64,000 nucleotides of DNA from Datnioides undecimradiatus (lineage: Eukaryota; Chordata; Actinopteri; Lobotiformes; Datnioididae), in assembly GCA_008933995.1 (NCBI GenBank), contig WARS01000051.1, positions 310,001 through 374,000 of the forward strand, in the 5' to 3' direction. The position numbers were made by a program, and so were the translations under genes. Positions 22,952-33,800 of this stretch are shown here, one piece after another. Each line of letters begins with the position of its first letter. Position 1 is the first letter of the stretch. The notes below the pieces were generated by a model that saw nothing but the letters and a program-made list of their open reading frames with translations, ran no database searches and was not told the DNA's origin.

Positions 22952-23432
22952 TGTCAGGTCTAGCAAAGCTGGCCATGTTTAGTCCCTTGTCTTGTCTGTC
23001 TTGTCTCGTGCCTTCCTGTTTTTATTTTGAACGAACTAACTTCCCTCTGGTTTCAGGTAGCTTGCCTTTCCTCTTGTGTTTCCCACCGGTCTGATTGTCT
23101 TCCCCCGCCCTGATTGTTTCCACCTGTTCCCTTAATCCCAGTGTGTGTATATTGTCCAGGTTCCCCTTGTCCTGTGCCAGGTCGTCTTGTACTTCATGTC
23201 AAGAAACCAGCGCCCACATCAAGCCCATGTCCAAGTCTTCATTGTTTGCCAGGTCTACGTTTTGTTTGCTTTGTTCATTTAGTTGATACTTTATCATGTT
23301 TTTTTTCCTCTTTGGAGTGATTTTGATTTTGTCTTCCTCGAAAGAGTGATTTTGTAGATTAGATAGTGTATTGTTTGTACTTCGTGAGTCGTGCATTTGG
23401 GTTCTCAGACCCATCACTTTGCTCCCGTCACA
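22952..23432 (+). mobile_element. LTR-like interspersed repeat (about 480 bp)
   Basis: The segment starts TGTCAGGT and ends CCGTCACA, the TG..CA ends of an LTR, with a Pol II promoter-like core (CACCTGTTCCC..GTGTGTGTATATTGTCC) in the middle. Its words TTTCCCACC, GTCTGATTGTC, CCCCGCCCT(G/A)AT and CACCTGT recur in the same order in the repeat at 47233-47615. I recognise this as a common class of fish repeat, probably a solo LTR of a Gypsy-type element. No internal coding region is present. Confidence 0.5.
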
Positions 23433-24550
23433 ATTCCTACAACCACAAGAGGTCCCTGCTAAACATGTGTTTCTGGGAAAGATGGGGAAGTCACAGTCTT
23501 GAGTCCCACAACTTGCACTGGTTCAGTCTCACATCTACCAGGCTTTGTTTATGGTAGGAGCATGAAGTAATAAAGCTCTAAAACCCCCTGAAAACAATCT
23601 GGAGCAAACTTTGTTTACAGACTGTTGCTGCAAAGTTACCAAAAAGAGAAGTCGTGGCAAGTCGTACAGGGAGTATCATTCTGTGGTGGTTGCGTGCTAA
23701 TACTTTTACAAATCAGTACTTTTTCCCCAATGACCAGCTGCGTGTTTGCCGGCAGCCCTCTCACACAGCCCCTTATCGTAACCCCAAACATAACAGTCAG
23801 TGGTGTGTGTGCATCTGGGCATGCAGCTGACTGGGAAAGGCTGTGAGAGCTGCGGCTGTGAGCCTGCAGCTATAATTGAAATGCTGTTGGTGCCATTGGA
23901 AATGTAAAACACATCTCTTATGTGCACCAGAGGAACTTTTTCCTAGAGCGAATGTAAAAGCTTTTTATGAGCCCGAGTCAGAGTTTGAATCAGTATCATG
24001 TTCAACACGGAGAGCATGAGAGTAAGAAAATAGCTAATTATTTGGGGAAAAAAAAAAGTTGTAGATTAGGTGATTATTATAAGAACGCACAGAGATATGG
24101 AAACCGCATGTTAGCAGCGGAGCTTCAGGCGGTGGCGTGTGTGTGGGTTAGACACTTCATTACTTGGGCTGATCAAACGTTTCTTTAATTACCACATCCA
24201 GGCCTTTGCCGGGGCCCTTTCGGCGAGCCACTCTGGTGCCGCAGGCGACACTAAGGCTTTGACGGTGTTGACCACGGCACCCGCGTTGTCCTCCATCCAT
24301 CTTGCTGTCTGATTGTATCTGCTTTGCGTGACGTTTTGTTGAGCCGTCAGCTCACATTGTACGGGTGTTGAGGGGATATTGCACTTGTAATTTTGCTTTT
24401 TCCTTCACCCGCTTTTTCTCCTCTTGAGAGTGGAGAGAAGAAAAAAAATTAATGTCAGGGAAAAAAAAATCTGTTCTTGCATTTAAAAAAAAATATGATG
24501 GATTACATTTGCCAAGGCAGCAGAATATTTCTCTGAAATGTTTTAATAGA
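23433..24550. other. Unique non-coding DNA
   Basis: Unique sequence with A-rich spots at about 24049-24058 and 24440-24492. No gene or recognised repeat was seen. Confidence 0.4.
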
Positions 24551-24571
24551 TTTTTTTTTTTTTTTTTTTTT
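24551..24571. repeat. T21 homopolymer
   Basis: Twenty-one T, one of six T-runs of 20 or more on the + strand in this window. Confidence 0.95.
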
Positions 24572-24778
24572 AATATAAAAACACAGGGAGCAGTTGACTT
24601 CAGTGGGTCATGGAAACTTGCAGTGGAAATCAACAGTGGGGTTGTAGAGCAGCCTCTGACTGTGATAAACACTGAAGAAACTGTGCAAATAGAAGAATTC
24701 TGAAGATATCCTGCAAATTAATTTGTGCTGATTGCAAATAGAGTATAAATGTGAGCCGAAGCTGCTTTTTTAAAAGAG

Positions 24779-24798
24779 ACACACACACACACACACAC
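24779..24798. repeat. (AC)10 microsatellite
   Basis: A pure AC run of 20 bp at the left edge of a GC-rich patch. Confidence 0.95.
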
Positions 24799-25145
24799 GC
24801 AGCTCCACTTGGTGCGTTCGTGTCCCGTCTGCTGTGGCTGCACGCGCGCTGCACTCTGGCTTGTGTTCGCGCCCATGCATGTGTCTGTCCGCCCGTCCGT
24901 CCCCGCGTTCCGCGTGTTGGCCGGGCTACCTCCATTACACTGTGACTGTTCATCAAAGCACTGCTCCCAGGCAACCTTGTCGCCTGGCAACACGAGTGAG
25001 GTTCACCGAGGGGAGACTTCAACCAGGCGCAGAGGGAGTGAAAACAGAAGGAAAAAAGAAAGGGCAGGACATTTTGGCTCCACCTCTTGCTTTCCACCTT
25101 TTTTTTTTTTTGGTTTTCTTCTGCGCGGCGCCACGGTGTTGCACA
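24799..25145. promoter_or_regulatory. GC/CpG-rich patch, possible promoter
   Basis: Many CpGs (CACGCGCGC, GTCCGCCCGTCCGTCC, GTTCCGCGTG) occur here. Two RFX-like half sites GGCAAC lie at 24970-24975 and 24986-24991, 16 bp apart. A T-run (25099-25111) follows. No TATA box is obvious. The patch precedes an ATG exon with a strong donor. Inferred, not demonstrated. Confidence 0.3.
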
Positions 25146-25248
25146 ATGCCTCCCGTCACTCTCCGAATATCTGGCAGCTCCTTTTTTAAAACCTACAGTT
25201 TGGCAGCACGCCGGAAACCGCTCGCATACGCACCACCAAGCCAGGCAG
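25146..25248 (+). CDS. Possible first coding exon, unrecognised
   Basis: The ATG at 25146 (context cacaATGcc) opens a frame of 34 complete codons (MPPVTLRISG...) that runs into an excellent splice donor, CAG|GTAAGG at 25248/25249, leaving a phase-1 end. It lies just downstream of a CpG-rich patch. I do not recognise the peptide; it is Ser/Arg-rich with no domain or signal peptide, and no acceptor-bounded partner was found. Good donors occur by chance, so this could equally be a non-coding transcript exon or nothing. Confidence 0.25.
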
Positions 25249-25662
25249 GTAAGGTGTCATTTCGTTCGCGGCCTGCTGCTCAATATCACACCGCCGATTG
25301 TTAAACCTGGCTCCGTTGGCTGGATATAGGACCACATGCACAGCCCTAACCCTCCATCAGCCACCGCCACATGCACGTGCATCCATACTGGAGGCTCGGT
25401 GATCGAATGTGAAATGCGTCTTCATTTTAGAGCTGCTACACCGTAGAGCTGCAATTACCCACTGATGCCTGCTTACCGCCAGGCAATCAACACTCCATTA
25501 GCCCCTCCACACTCAGCCCTCAGACGCGCAGATGCGCTGACACCCACAGACACACACACGGGCAGGCAGACACTTGTACGCGCAAATGCACACTCCCCTC
25601 TCTCCCCTCCCAGCGACTGCGATTCTGGAGAGGACGCAAATCATTACTGACTGCTGCGGCTG

Positions 25663-25685
25663 TTTTTTTTTTTTTTTTTTTTTTT
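25663..25685. repeat. T23 homopolymer
   Basis: Twenty-three T. Confidence 0.95.
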
Positions 25686-25796
25686 GTTGATCTTCCCTGT
25701 TTTTTCTGTCTCTTCCAGCATTTTTCACAATCCTTAAAATCGTGCCGCTTCCCCAGCTCCTGCTTCCTGGAGGAACACTGGCTTTTTCCATTTTTC

Positions 25797-25816
25797 TTTT
25801 TTTTTTTTTTTTTTTT
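25797..25816. repeat. T20 homopolymer
   Basis: Twenty T, preceded by TTTTTC. It lies 111 bp after the T23 run. Confidence 0.95.
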
Positions 25817-27839
25817 AAAACATATTCCAGCGGAGGAAACCGATCATGTAATACTTTGCCTGAGGTACAGTAGAGAGTAAATGTGTTATTCATGGCCAAA
25901 GGCATTTCTATCATGTTAAGTGGAAAATCTGCCGCGGAGAGGTGACTGGGATGCAGGTGGTGGTGAAATGAGCACAAACAGACACACGTGCTCCAAAAGA
26001 CACGCACGCACACACACAGAAACATGTTTATGAATCAGTGCACAGCATCGCAGACGCATGCAGTACAAACAGACGCAGTCTAAAATAAGGAGATAAATGT
26101 GTAAATCTGCTTCCCTGGTTAAAATAGGAAGTCTCTGCAGGGAGCGGCCTTGTGCATTCCAGCTCTCAGCTTTAGACTGATATATATTCCTGTTTGCTTG
26201 TGTTTTCCCCTCTCTTAACTTTCTAATCCAGTTGAGCACACAGGCACCCTCCAAGTACACTTTCCACCCACAGCACATATTACTTTCCTGATCAGCCCCT
26301 CCACTCTCAGCATGTGTGTGTTGTTGCTGCCCGCCACCCTTCAAACACTCAAGGTGAGGAGCGGGCCGTCCTTCACGTTGCCTCCTTTTTAAATTGGCAT
26401 TCTTTTGGGGAGCTGTGAACAAACATTCAGCCCAAAGGTGTCATTATTCATACTGATGACTCACAGACAAGGAGATGCTTTCCCGCCCGAGCAGTGACTG
26501 AGGGGAAAGCGATCGGCGTGCGACGCGGGCAACGCGTCTCTTCGTACGGTAAATCATATAAAAGCATACATGAACGGGAGCTCAGCATGAAATCGGCATC
26601 GCCACATGTTTCGTAATAACTGCGAGGACACCTCACACAGAGTGCCGCATCGAATGTGGGAAGAACTGTGCGTCACCCTTTTCTACGAAGCGGGCCTGAA
26701 ATGTTCTTTGATGCATTCAACTTTCCATTAGCCGTGACTTTGTGGGGTTTTTACCTTTTCAACTTAAACTCCTTCTGTATGCCAAAATAGCCACTGTAAC
26801 TAGGGTCAGTCGGTCCACATGTGTGCAGCTGCGGCTTAACTGTGGGACCCAGCTTCAGCCTCCAAGGGGAAAGTCTCCTTCGGTCAAAACAGAATAAAAA
26901 GCAGGTCATTTTTTTTAATTTATATAATGGATTTGATAAAAATGTCTCTTTAAAGTACCATCAGAGATTGTTTACACCCATCACTTTATCCATACAGTAT
27001 GCATCTTTCTACCACTAGGTGTCTCTCAATCAAAACGATACTGCAAGACGCAGTTTAGTGACAAAGGTGCGAGGGAGCGGGGGATTGCGAGAGCCGCTGT
27101 CACTTCTCGTAGTTAAGACGCCTTTTGGTTTTCATTGTTCAGGAGGTTTTCACCAGGAGTCTGATTATCCAGAGGTCTCCACCTCTCCAAAACAAACAAA
27201 CCCAGTGACCCAAACAGCTGAACAAAAGCAGTTTCACATCAAAAACGAGTTTCTCTGACGCTGCACAGCAGACGCCCGTTCACCTGGAGGGGTAGCGAGT
27301 TGGGCTGCTGCTCGAGTTGGCTCAACTCGATTCTCTAACTCAAGATGCAGATGTTTATAGAAGTAAATCCTTCATCTATGTCGATCATAGAGTTAACACC
27401 ACCAACAAGAAAAATGTGGCTATAACATGAAGTCACAAAGGCCAAATGCTTTTATCTCCTGTATTAGACATATATATGTCTGTGGTTCAGTTATTTATTT
27501 AATAGTGGTGCATTGCAAAACACATTCCTATGATGTCTCCACAGCCAATTAATGCAAACATCTGAAATATGGCCTCAAGCGTGCAGTATGTTAATGCAGA
27601 CGTGACAGACCGTAGTTGCGGGAGTTACTTCACAGGGAAAAGTACACAGGTTAATTTGGATTAATGCGGTATGTGCTGGAACTGAGCGCCATGTTAAATA
27701 CAGGTCAGAGTGATTCAGCTGGAGAGCAAACAGATTAAGTGTGGTGTTCAGCACCAGCATGTGTACAGAGTAATGTTAGCACTCCGGCATGTATAACCAG
27801 ACATGCACATTCATGTTAAACAACTGGGGGATAATTTAC
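25817..27839. other. Unique non-coding DNA, about 2 kb
   Basis: Unique sequence with short CA runs (about 26005-26020). Minus-strand frames of 168-170 codons across 25513-26422 are driven by the T-runs (poly-Lys) and CA repeats. No gene seen. Confidence 0.45.
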
Positions 27840-27853
27840 AAAAAAAAAAAAAA
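27840..27853. repeat. A14 homopolymer
   Basis: Fourteen A. Confidence 0.95.
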
Positions 27854-28429
27854 GTGAGTGGTGAGGCTGAAAGGAGCGATCAGACGTCAGAAACAGTGAC
27901 CGAAACTGACCTAAACTCTAACTGTTGATTCTTTTAACTGCATTAAACTGCATCTATGGGCTTATTTATATGAAAGTTGCTTGCTTGAACCATTATTGTA
28001 AATCTATTTTCATGTGAAGCCAAATAGTATAGAATAGTAACAGATTTAGCAGCAGCCCTTGTGTAGCATTTACTTGGATTTAAAGGACAAAAGGCATAAG
28101 ACAACGTTTGGTCTCTGCGGTAAACAGTCATTTCCATCTGACCCGTGTATGACATAAACAGCTTTATCCTCCTGGCATTTCTGTTGTGCTGCTGATGCTG
28201 TGACTCTGCTGCTAATGTCGTAGCAGGCATTAGGGCTACTTTTTATTTTCGATCTTTCAATAAAAGGCATGGACTGCTTTGTGCAGGGAGGTTATGCTGC
28301 TGACGTGTCTTCCACCTTGCAGGGCAGACCTGAAAAAAATAATAAATATAAATAAGAGAAACAACAGAGGTGGTGAGATAGATGAATCCTTGGCATTGCA
28401 ATGCACCCAGGCTTCTCCACCTCCCTTCC
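27854..28429. other. Unique non-coding DNA
   Basis: AT-rich unique sequence. Nothing identified. Confidence 0.4.
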
Positions 28430-28660
28430 TGATCATGCCAATCCATCTGCCTGCAATCACCTCATTCCCTCCACCTGAGCTTCCCCGCCCATTGCCACAC
28501 CTGCCTCTCATTCCACAATCAGCCACAGTCTACATCTACCCCTCACTTCCGTTATAGTTCCTGCCAGACCGTTCACTCAAGTTGCCACGTCACACTCTCC
28601 AGCTCTTAATCCGCTGCTACTGTGACTCCGCTCGCACCGGCTGTGACACAGGGTTCACAG
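28430..28660. repeat. Possible LTR-like dispersed repeat, CACCTG/CAATCA-rich
   Basis: C- and T-rich text with CACCTG, CAATCACCTC, CAATCAGCCAC and TCTCCAGC words resembles the U3 region of fish LTR repeats as I remember them. No TATA or poly-A signal and no clear ends are visible. Confidence 0.25.
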
Positions 28661-29570
28661 TAACTCATTCCATTTTGTTCTGTGTATTGATCTGATAGCT
28701 ACGGGTCCATTCACTCAATTTTGGCTGGCCAGAGTGTTTAAGTTCCTCCACTGAGCAATGCAAAACCTCACCTTGATACAGCTGGAAACACTCTCAGCCA
28801 CTCGGAGCCAGAAAGAGAAATTTGACACATCCACTCATTGATTTTCTTTTTCTTTTTTCCATTCCCATTCTGTTGTCCAGCACAATTTAAGCCAGTTACA
28901 AGACATTACAGCAGAGTGGATGGGCATGGCTTACAACTGGTTTTAAAGAGACTCCAACTCAACAAAAGTTGCTTGTGTGAGAGTTTCTGATTAAAACAGG
29001 AGTCCTGAGCTGTGCTGTCTGTTGCACAGGAGTACGTTCTAAAACTTTACCTGTGCAACTCTTGCATACTACTGCGCTTTTGTGTTTGACTTTAATAAAA
29101 CTGAAACTCAAAAACAGATTTTTATTTTTTTCTTAAACTTCTACAGTTGTTCTTGTTGTTTGGGCAACATAACAAGCTGGCACACCTGTGAATGAGGAAC
29201 CAAAGTATAAAATAGTGTCCCTCCCCTTACAAGCTGTAATTGGCTTGCAGTGAGAAACCCTTGCTATGTCTTTCCACTGCATCAAAGCCGTGGTCCACTG
29301 GTCCACACATGGCTGTTTGATTTTAGTTTAGGCCACCTAATTGTCCCTCACCAGCTAGCTATGCCGTCTCATCAAAATGACATAATGTTATTAAAGGAAC
29401 ATCTGCCACCGTAGCGGACCAAGTTGCTTTTTGAGTTACTCATTTGAAACCAGATAGGGAGTTCTGTCATGTTTTCTCCCCACAGATTCCACCTCTCTTC
29501 CATTCTTCTCAGTGACACCAGCAATGTAAATAATTACCCATAGTACTGAGAATGGAAAAACAAAAACACT
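28661..29570. other. Unique non-coding DNA
   Basis: Unique sequence. An AATAAAA at about 29094-29100 and T-rich text follow but no gene is attached. Confidence 0.4.
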
Positions 29571-29594
29571 GGGGGGAGGGGGGGGGGGGGGGGG
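29571..29594. repeat. G6-A-G17 tract
   Basis: GGGGGGA followed by seventeen G. A G-quadruplex former. Confidence 0.95.
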
Positions 29595-30011
29595 CGAGAG
29601 AAAATCTCCTCCCACACAAACATCTCATAAACCACCACCCTGTCAAAAATGAGCCGCATTCCCGAGTGCAGTTTTCGATCTGTGTGTCAGTGTATCGCTG
29701 AAAGTAGTAATTAGGTTGTCAGGGAGAGCGCATGCAAGGGAAACATAAGCACCGCACACACACAAACAGACACACACACGCGCGGAGCCTGTTTGGAAGG
29801 GACAGTCGTGGGGACGGAAGAGGCATTATGAGAAGATGATGGCGGTGACAACTGTGCGCTATATGTCTTAAGTCCCCCCAAGCAAAAGCCATATTGGCTA
29901 TGTACTGACTTTATCTGCCAGGTCATTTAGATCTTAATTTGTAGCACACCTGCTACTGTACACTGAGACTCTATTTGCAAACAGACCTGCGAGATCTTAA
30001 TCCTCTTCCTC

Positions 30012-30014
<3 letters not shown>

Positions 30015-30042
<28 letters not shown>
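30015..30042. repeat. T28 homopolymer
   Basis: Twenty-eight T. Confidence 0.95.
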
Positions 30043-30045
<3 letters not shown>

Positions 30046-32707
30046 TGCCTTTGCTCTGAAATTGCAATTTGATCAACAAATATTGCAATCATGTAAATCA
30101 AAATTTTGCATAATGCATTGTGGAAGGTTGGAAGAATGCGAGGGCCCACCAGCGACAGAACAAGATGAATGTTCAGGTGCCTGAGCAGAGATTACGGTTT
30201 GCGTCCTTTTTGGCAGGTATGCTGCAATGGACCACGGCCAAAGCCACAGATTCGAACAGCTGTCACTGAAGTTACAATGATTTCTTCTCTGGGAGGTCAA
30301 GTGCAGCGTTCAGATGTTGTGCGTTAAGCTTAAGAGATGAATCGTAGTTCAAAGAAGTGCCAAAAGACTCGTGCAAGCAAACCAGCGCAGAGAGGCGACC
30401 TGCCGCTCAACCGGTGGGGGAATCATCACGCCTTTACAAGCAGGGATGAACCGCAAGAGTAAACGGATCCGAGGCTCCGTCCTCCCCGCCATCAGTCTCG
30501 ATCACGCACGAGTCTTGTTAGACCTCGACCATCAGCCACATGCAGAGTGGCTAACTAGCATCCCACAGCTCCACTTTCACTGTGACACCGTCTGTCAGCA
30601 TGGTAGGGCAGGGAGTAACAAGGGTCTGAAATGCAAGAGCGATTAAAAAGGAATTCTACATTGAGGAAATGCAGGCAGATAACACCGCATGTGCATATCG
30701 ATGCATTTACATCATTTGACCAGGAAGCTTAATACATTTAAAAGCATTCCTTTGAAACCAGGATTAAACTGGGAGAGGAAGAACACACACACACTAGTGT
30801 TTAGTCTCTTAATTTTTCCTAACAGGCAGACTTGAAATGTAAATTCCATTGGATGTGACTTGCTAGGCTAAGGAATGAGCTTTCCACTGTTTTGTACTGA
30901 GTGTGGGTTTCCTTACTTTTGCATCACGGTGAGCCACTCAGCCCTCATGACAATAGAACGCGCACAGACACACATTCAGGCCTTTGCCTTTCAACCGGCG
31001 CCACACACAAATGCACATGTCACAAATGCATTGTGGTGCTCGTCGTCATCGTGGCACCTTTTCAGCCCCCGCTTCCAATTGCCATCCTTCTCCTCGTGCG
31101 TCCTCCTTCACCGCTGTCTCTCATGTGCGGACCTCTGTCCCTGGAGATCCGGGGAAGATAATGGGGAAACCATTTGCTGCACGGCGACCTCAGCGCAAAG
31201 GGAAACTCACACATGTTCACATACCAGCGCACAAAGTCACACAGTCAACATGCACAACGTTTCCAAAGAATCATGCACCCGCACGCGTTCTATAAATACA
31301 AATGTAATGTAATGGTATCTCAGGATCTATACTTACGCCATTAATGAACCACGGGTGAGACACAGATTCAGCTGGACCTGGTGTGGTTGTTGATGTTGTT
31401 GGGCCAGAATCAAGTATACTCAGCTCAAACAATGCTGAGGGAGTTTTAGCTGCTGGGGCGGGGGAAAAAAAGGTGTTGAAGTTTACTTGAGCACTCTCGA
31501 AGCCTGAAGCGAACCTGACAAGATCTGGACAAAAGTTCTCAACCTCTCAATCTATACCTGCCCACTCTCTCTGTCCCTCTTTTTATGGGTGTAGTTGAGC
31601 TGAGGTCAGTTTCTATCTCCAGTGGGTCTGGAAAGTCTAGACACAACCAGAACTCCAGTGCTATTGGGCAGTGGAAGTGCTCAAGAGGCCCCTCAATCTA
31701 CCTTCACACACAAGCACGCACGCACACACACCTTTCTGATGTCAGATGGGGATCAGGTAGTAACTTTTGGCAACAGACAACCTGGCGCTCAGAGCCGCTG
31801 CCATGCAGTGATTGGCCAGCTGCGTGGAGCTGAGAACGTTGGCAGGGTCTGAACTTTCTGTCTCTTTCACACCGTCTCCGTCGCTTTCTACGTGAACCAA
31901 CCAAGCGCAACACTGAGACACGACGTCCAGGAGAAACTGGCCATTATCCGAATATTGATATTTTTCACTCCAACTAGCAAGTGTTGGAAAGGACTATAAA
32001 CACTTTGGCCTTTTTTTAACATAGCTGGACTCACATGCCAGTACAAACTCATTATTTTTAAGAGTAATCTGCCCCTGAAAGTTTGTTTTGGTGTCATGGC
32101 TGAGATCTGGGAGTCCAGCAGGGATGAGTGGCGACAATCTGACAGCTTGTTGAGAAAAACTGATATAATCGTCATAGGTTTTCATTATTTCTATCTAAAT
32201 TCTGACACACTAGAAGCATCCCTTATTCTATTGCTGTGGAACATTAATCTGACTACGAGATTATCGCTGCAATAATCTCCTAGTTAATACGTTTTTGGTC
32301 ATATATCTATATTTTCCATCAAAATGTTATGTCAGCCGTTCTGTTTTAAAGGTCTTTGGTCACGCGCTTGAAATCTTTTATCTGCCTTCATATTTTCTTG
32401 CAAGATGCCCAGCGACCACGAGCTGAGGCTCCTTAGCCGGCCCTTCTCTCCTGATTAGGATCACAGCAGAAGGAGGTGGGAGGCGAGAGGAGAACAGGAA
32501 CGAGGAGGAGGCGGAGGAGAGAGGAGAGGGCATCAGGGGAGCTCTCTAGGAACACACACCAGTTGACTCTGCTGCACCCTTCACAGTGGGAGCTGTCAAT
32601 CCAATTATGCCGACAGTCTGGTCCACACACACGAACACAATACATGCTCCTTCTGCAACTACACTCAACTGCTACTCTCCACCCACATGAGTTGCTCATG
32701 CGCGCAC
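30043..32707. other. Unique non-coding DNA, about 2.7 kb
   Basis: Mixed unique sequence with a CpG-richer portion at 30360-30520, where a 91-codon + frame (30371-30646) shows no domain. Frames of up to 145 codons at 30875-31312 overlap others in different frames. No gene called. Confidence 0.4.

Positions 32708-32754
<47 letters not shown>
32708..32754. repeat. Compound (TA)n(CA)n microsatellite
   Basis: About 27 bp of alternating TA passes directly into about 21 bp of CA. Alternating purine-pyrimidine sequence continues around it (CATGCGCGCGCACACACAC near 32819). Confidence 0.96.
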
Positions 32755-33677
32755 TCCACTCACTCACTCATGTGTGCACCCTCAGACATTTATAGGTACA
32801 TCTACACACTCACCACACATGCGCGCGCACACACACGCCAGCTGAGCCCCTGACTATCATCACATCCCCTGCTTGGTGAGAGTATCGCAGCAACAACATG
32901 TGCAGCAGGGGGTGTGAAAGTCTCTCCAGCTAATCAAGGCATGTAAGCACCGGGATCTCCACACATAGCGAGACACTTCAAAGCCCCGCTGTTGTGTGTT
33001 GCCTGCCTGCCTGTTGTAAATTCCACTTTCAAATGCTAGAACAAACCCTTTTGAACATCCTTCCTGCCCCTTCTTCTCTCTCTCTCTTTCTATGGAGTTA
33101 ACCCTTTTTGCTCCCGATGTGAGCGTGCAGGTTTTTGGTTTTTTAAAGGATGCATGTTGCATCCTATTGCCCTGCACAACTGCTATAATCACATCCTGGA
33201 GAAAGCATGGCAGTATCTATTTTCTAACTTCCTACACGAAACGAGACAAGTTGTTTTTGTTTTCTGTGCCATAAACAAGTGGAATACACATAAGTAATCT
33301 TGTTCCATATAAAAGGGGCTTATAGCACTGAAACTGAGGCAGCATTGAGAAGTAACTGTTCTACACATGGTGCATGTCTGGCCACCACAAACCCAGAAAA
33401 GCCTGGTAGCGACACCAATGTTTTGCCCCTGACGTTACACTTCACGTCTGCAATTAAACTGTGTGTTTTCTGTCCATTGCAACCAAAAGTTTCAAAATAA
33501 AGTTTTCCCCCCACACTTGTACACTGGTCAGATGACCTGTAGAGGCGGAATTGCAGAATCCTGCAATTCAGAACTGAGCTTAATGACCTACCTGTAGCCT
33601 ATCAATTATGCAACCCATCACTTGGGAGTCATGATTCAGGTGTCTGATCCATCCAGCCCTCACTAATCTGAGACCTG

Positions 33678-33679
<2 letters not shown>
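32755..33679. other. Unique non-coding DNA
   Basis: Unique sequence with CA-rich and CT-rich spots. No gene was seen. Confidence 0.4.
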
Positions 33680-33735
<56 letters not shown>

Positions 33736-33742
33736 GTCTCTT

Positions 33743-33796
<54 letters not shown>
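33680..33796. repeat. (CT)n microsatellite, two long blocks
   Basis: A 54-bp pure TC block (33680-33733), a 12-bp pyrimidine-rich interruption (CTGTCTCTTATC) and a second 51-bp CT block (33746-33796). A homopurine-homopyrimidine mirror tract of this length can form H-DNA. It encodes only an (Arg-Glu)n frame on the minus strand. Confidence 0.97.

Positions 33797-33800
<4 letters not shown>

Noticed and set aside
25513-26422. Minus-strand frames of 168-170 codons
   Set aside because: Poly-Lys segments come from T23 and T20 runs and the Cys/Val parts from CA repeats.
27012-27030. CCACTAGGTGTCTC as a second CTCF site
   Set aside because: Two mismatches to the core consensus, one in the invariant GGC.
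30371-30646. 91-codon + frame in a CpG-richer stretch
   Set aside because: No domain, no good acceptor or donor, overlapping a comparable minus frame.
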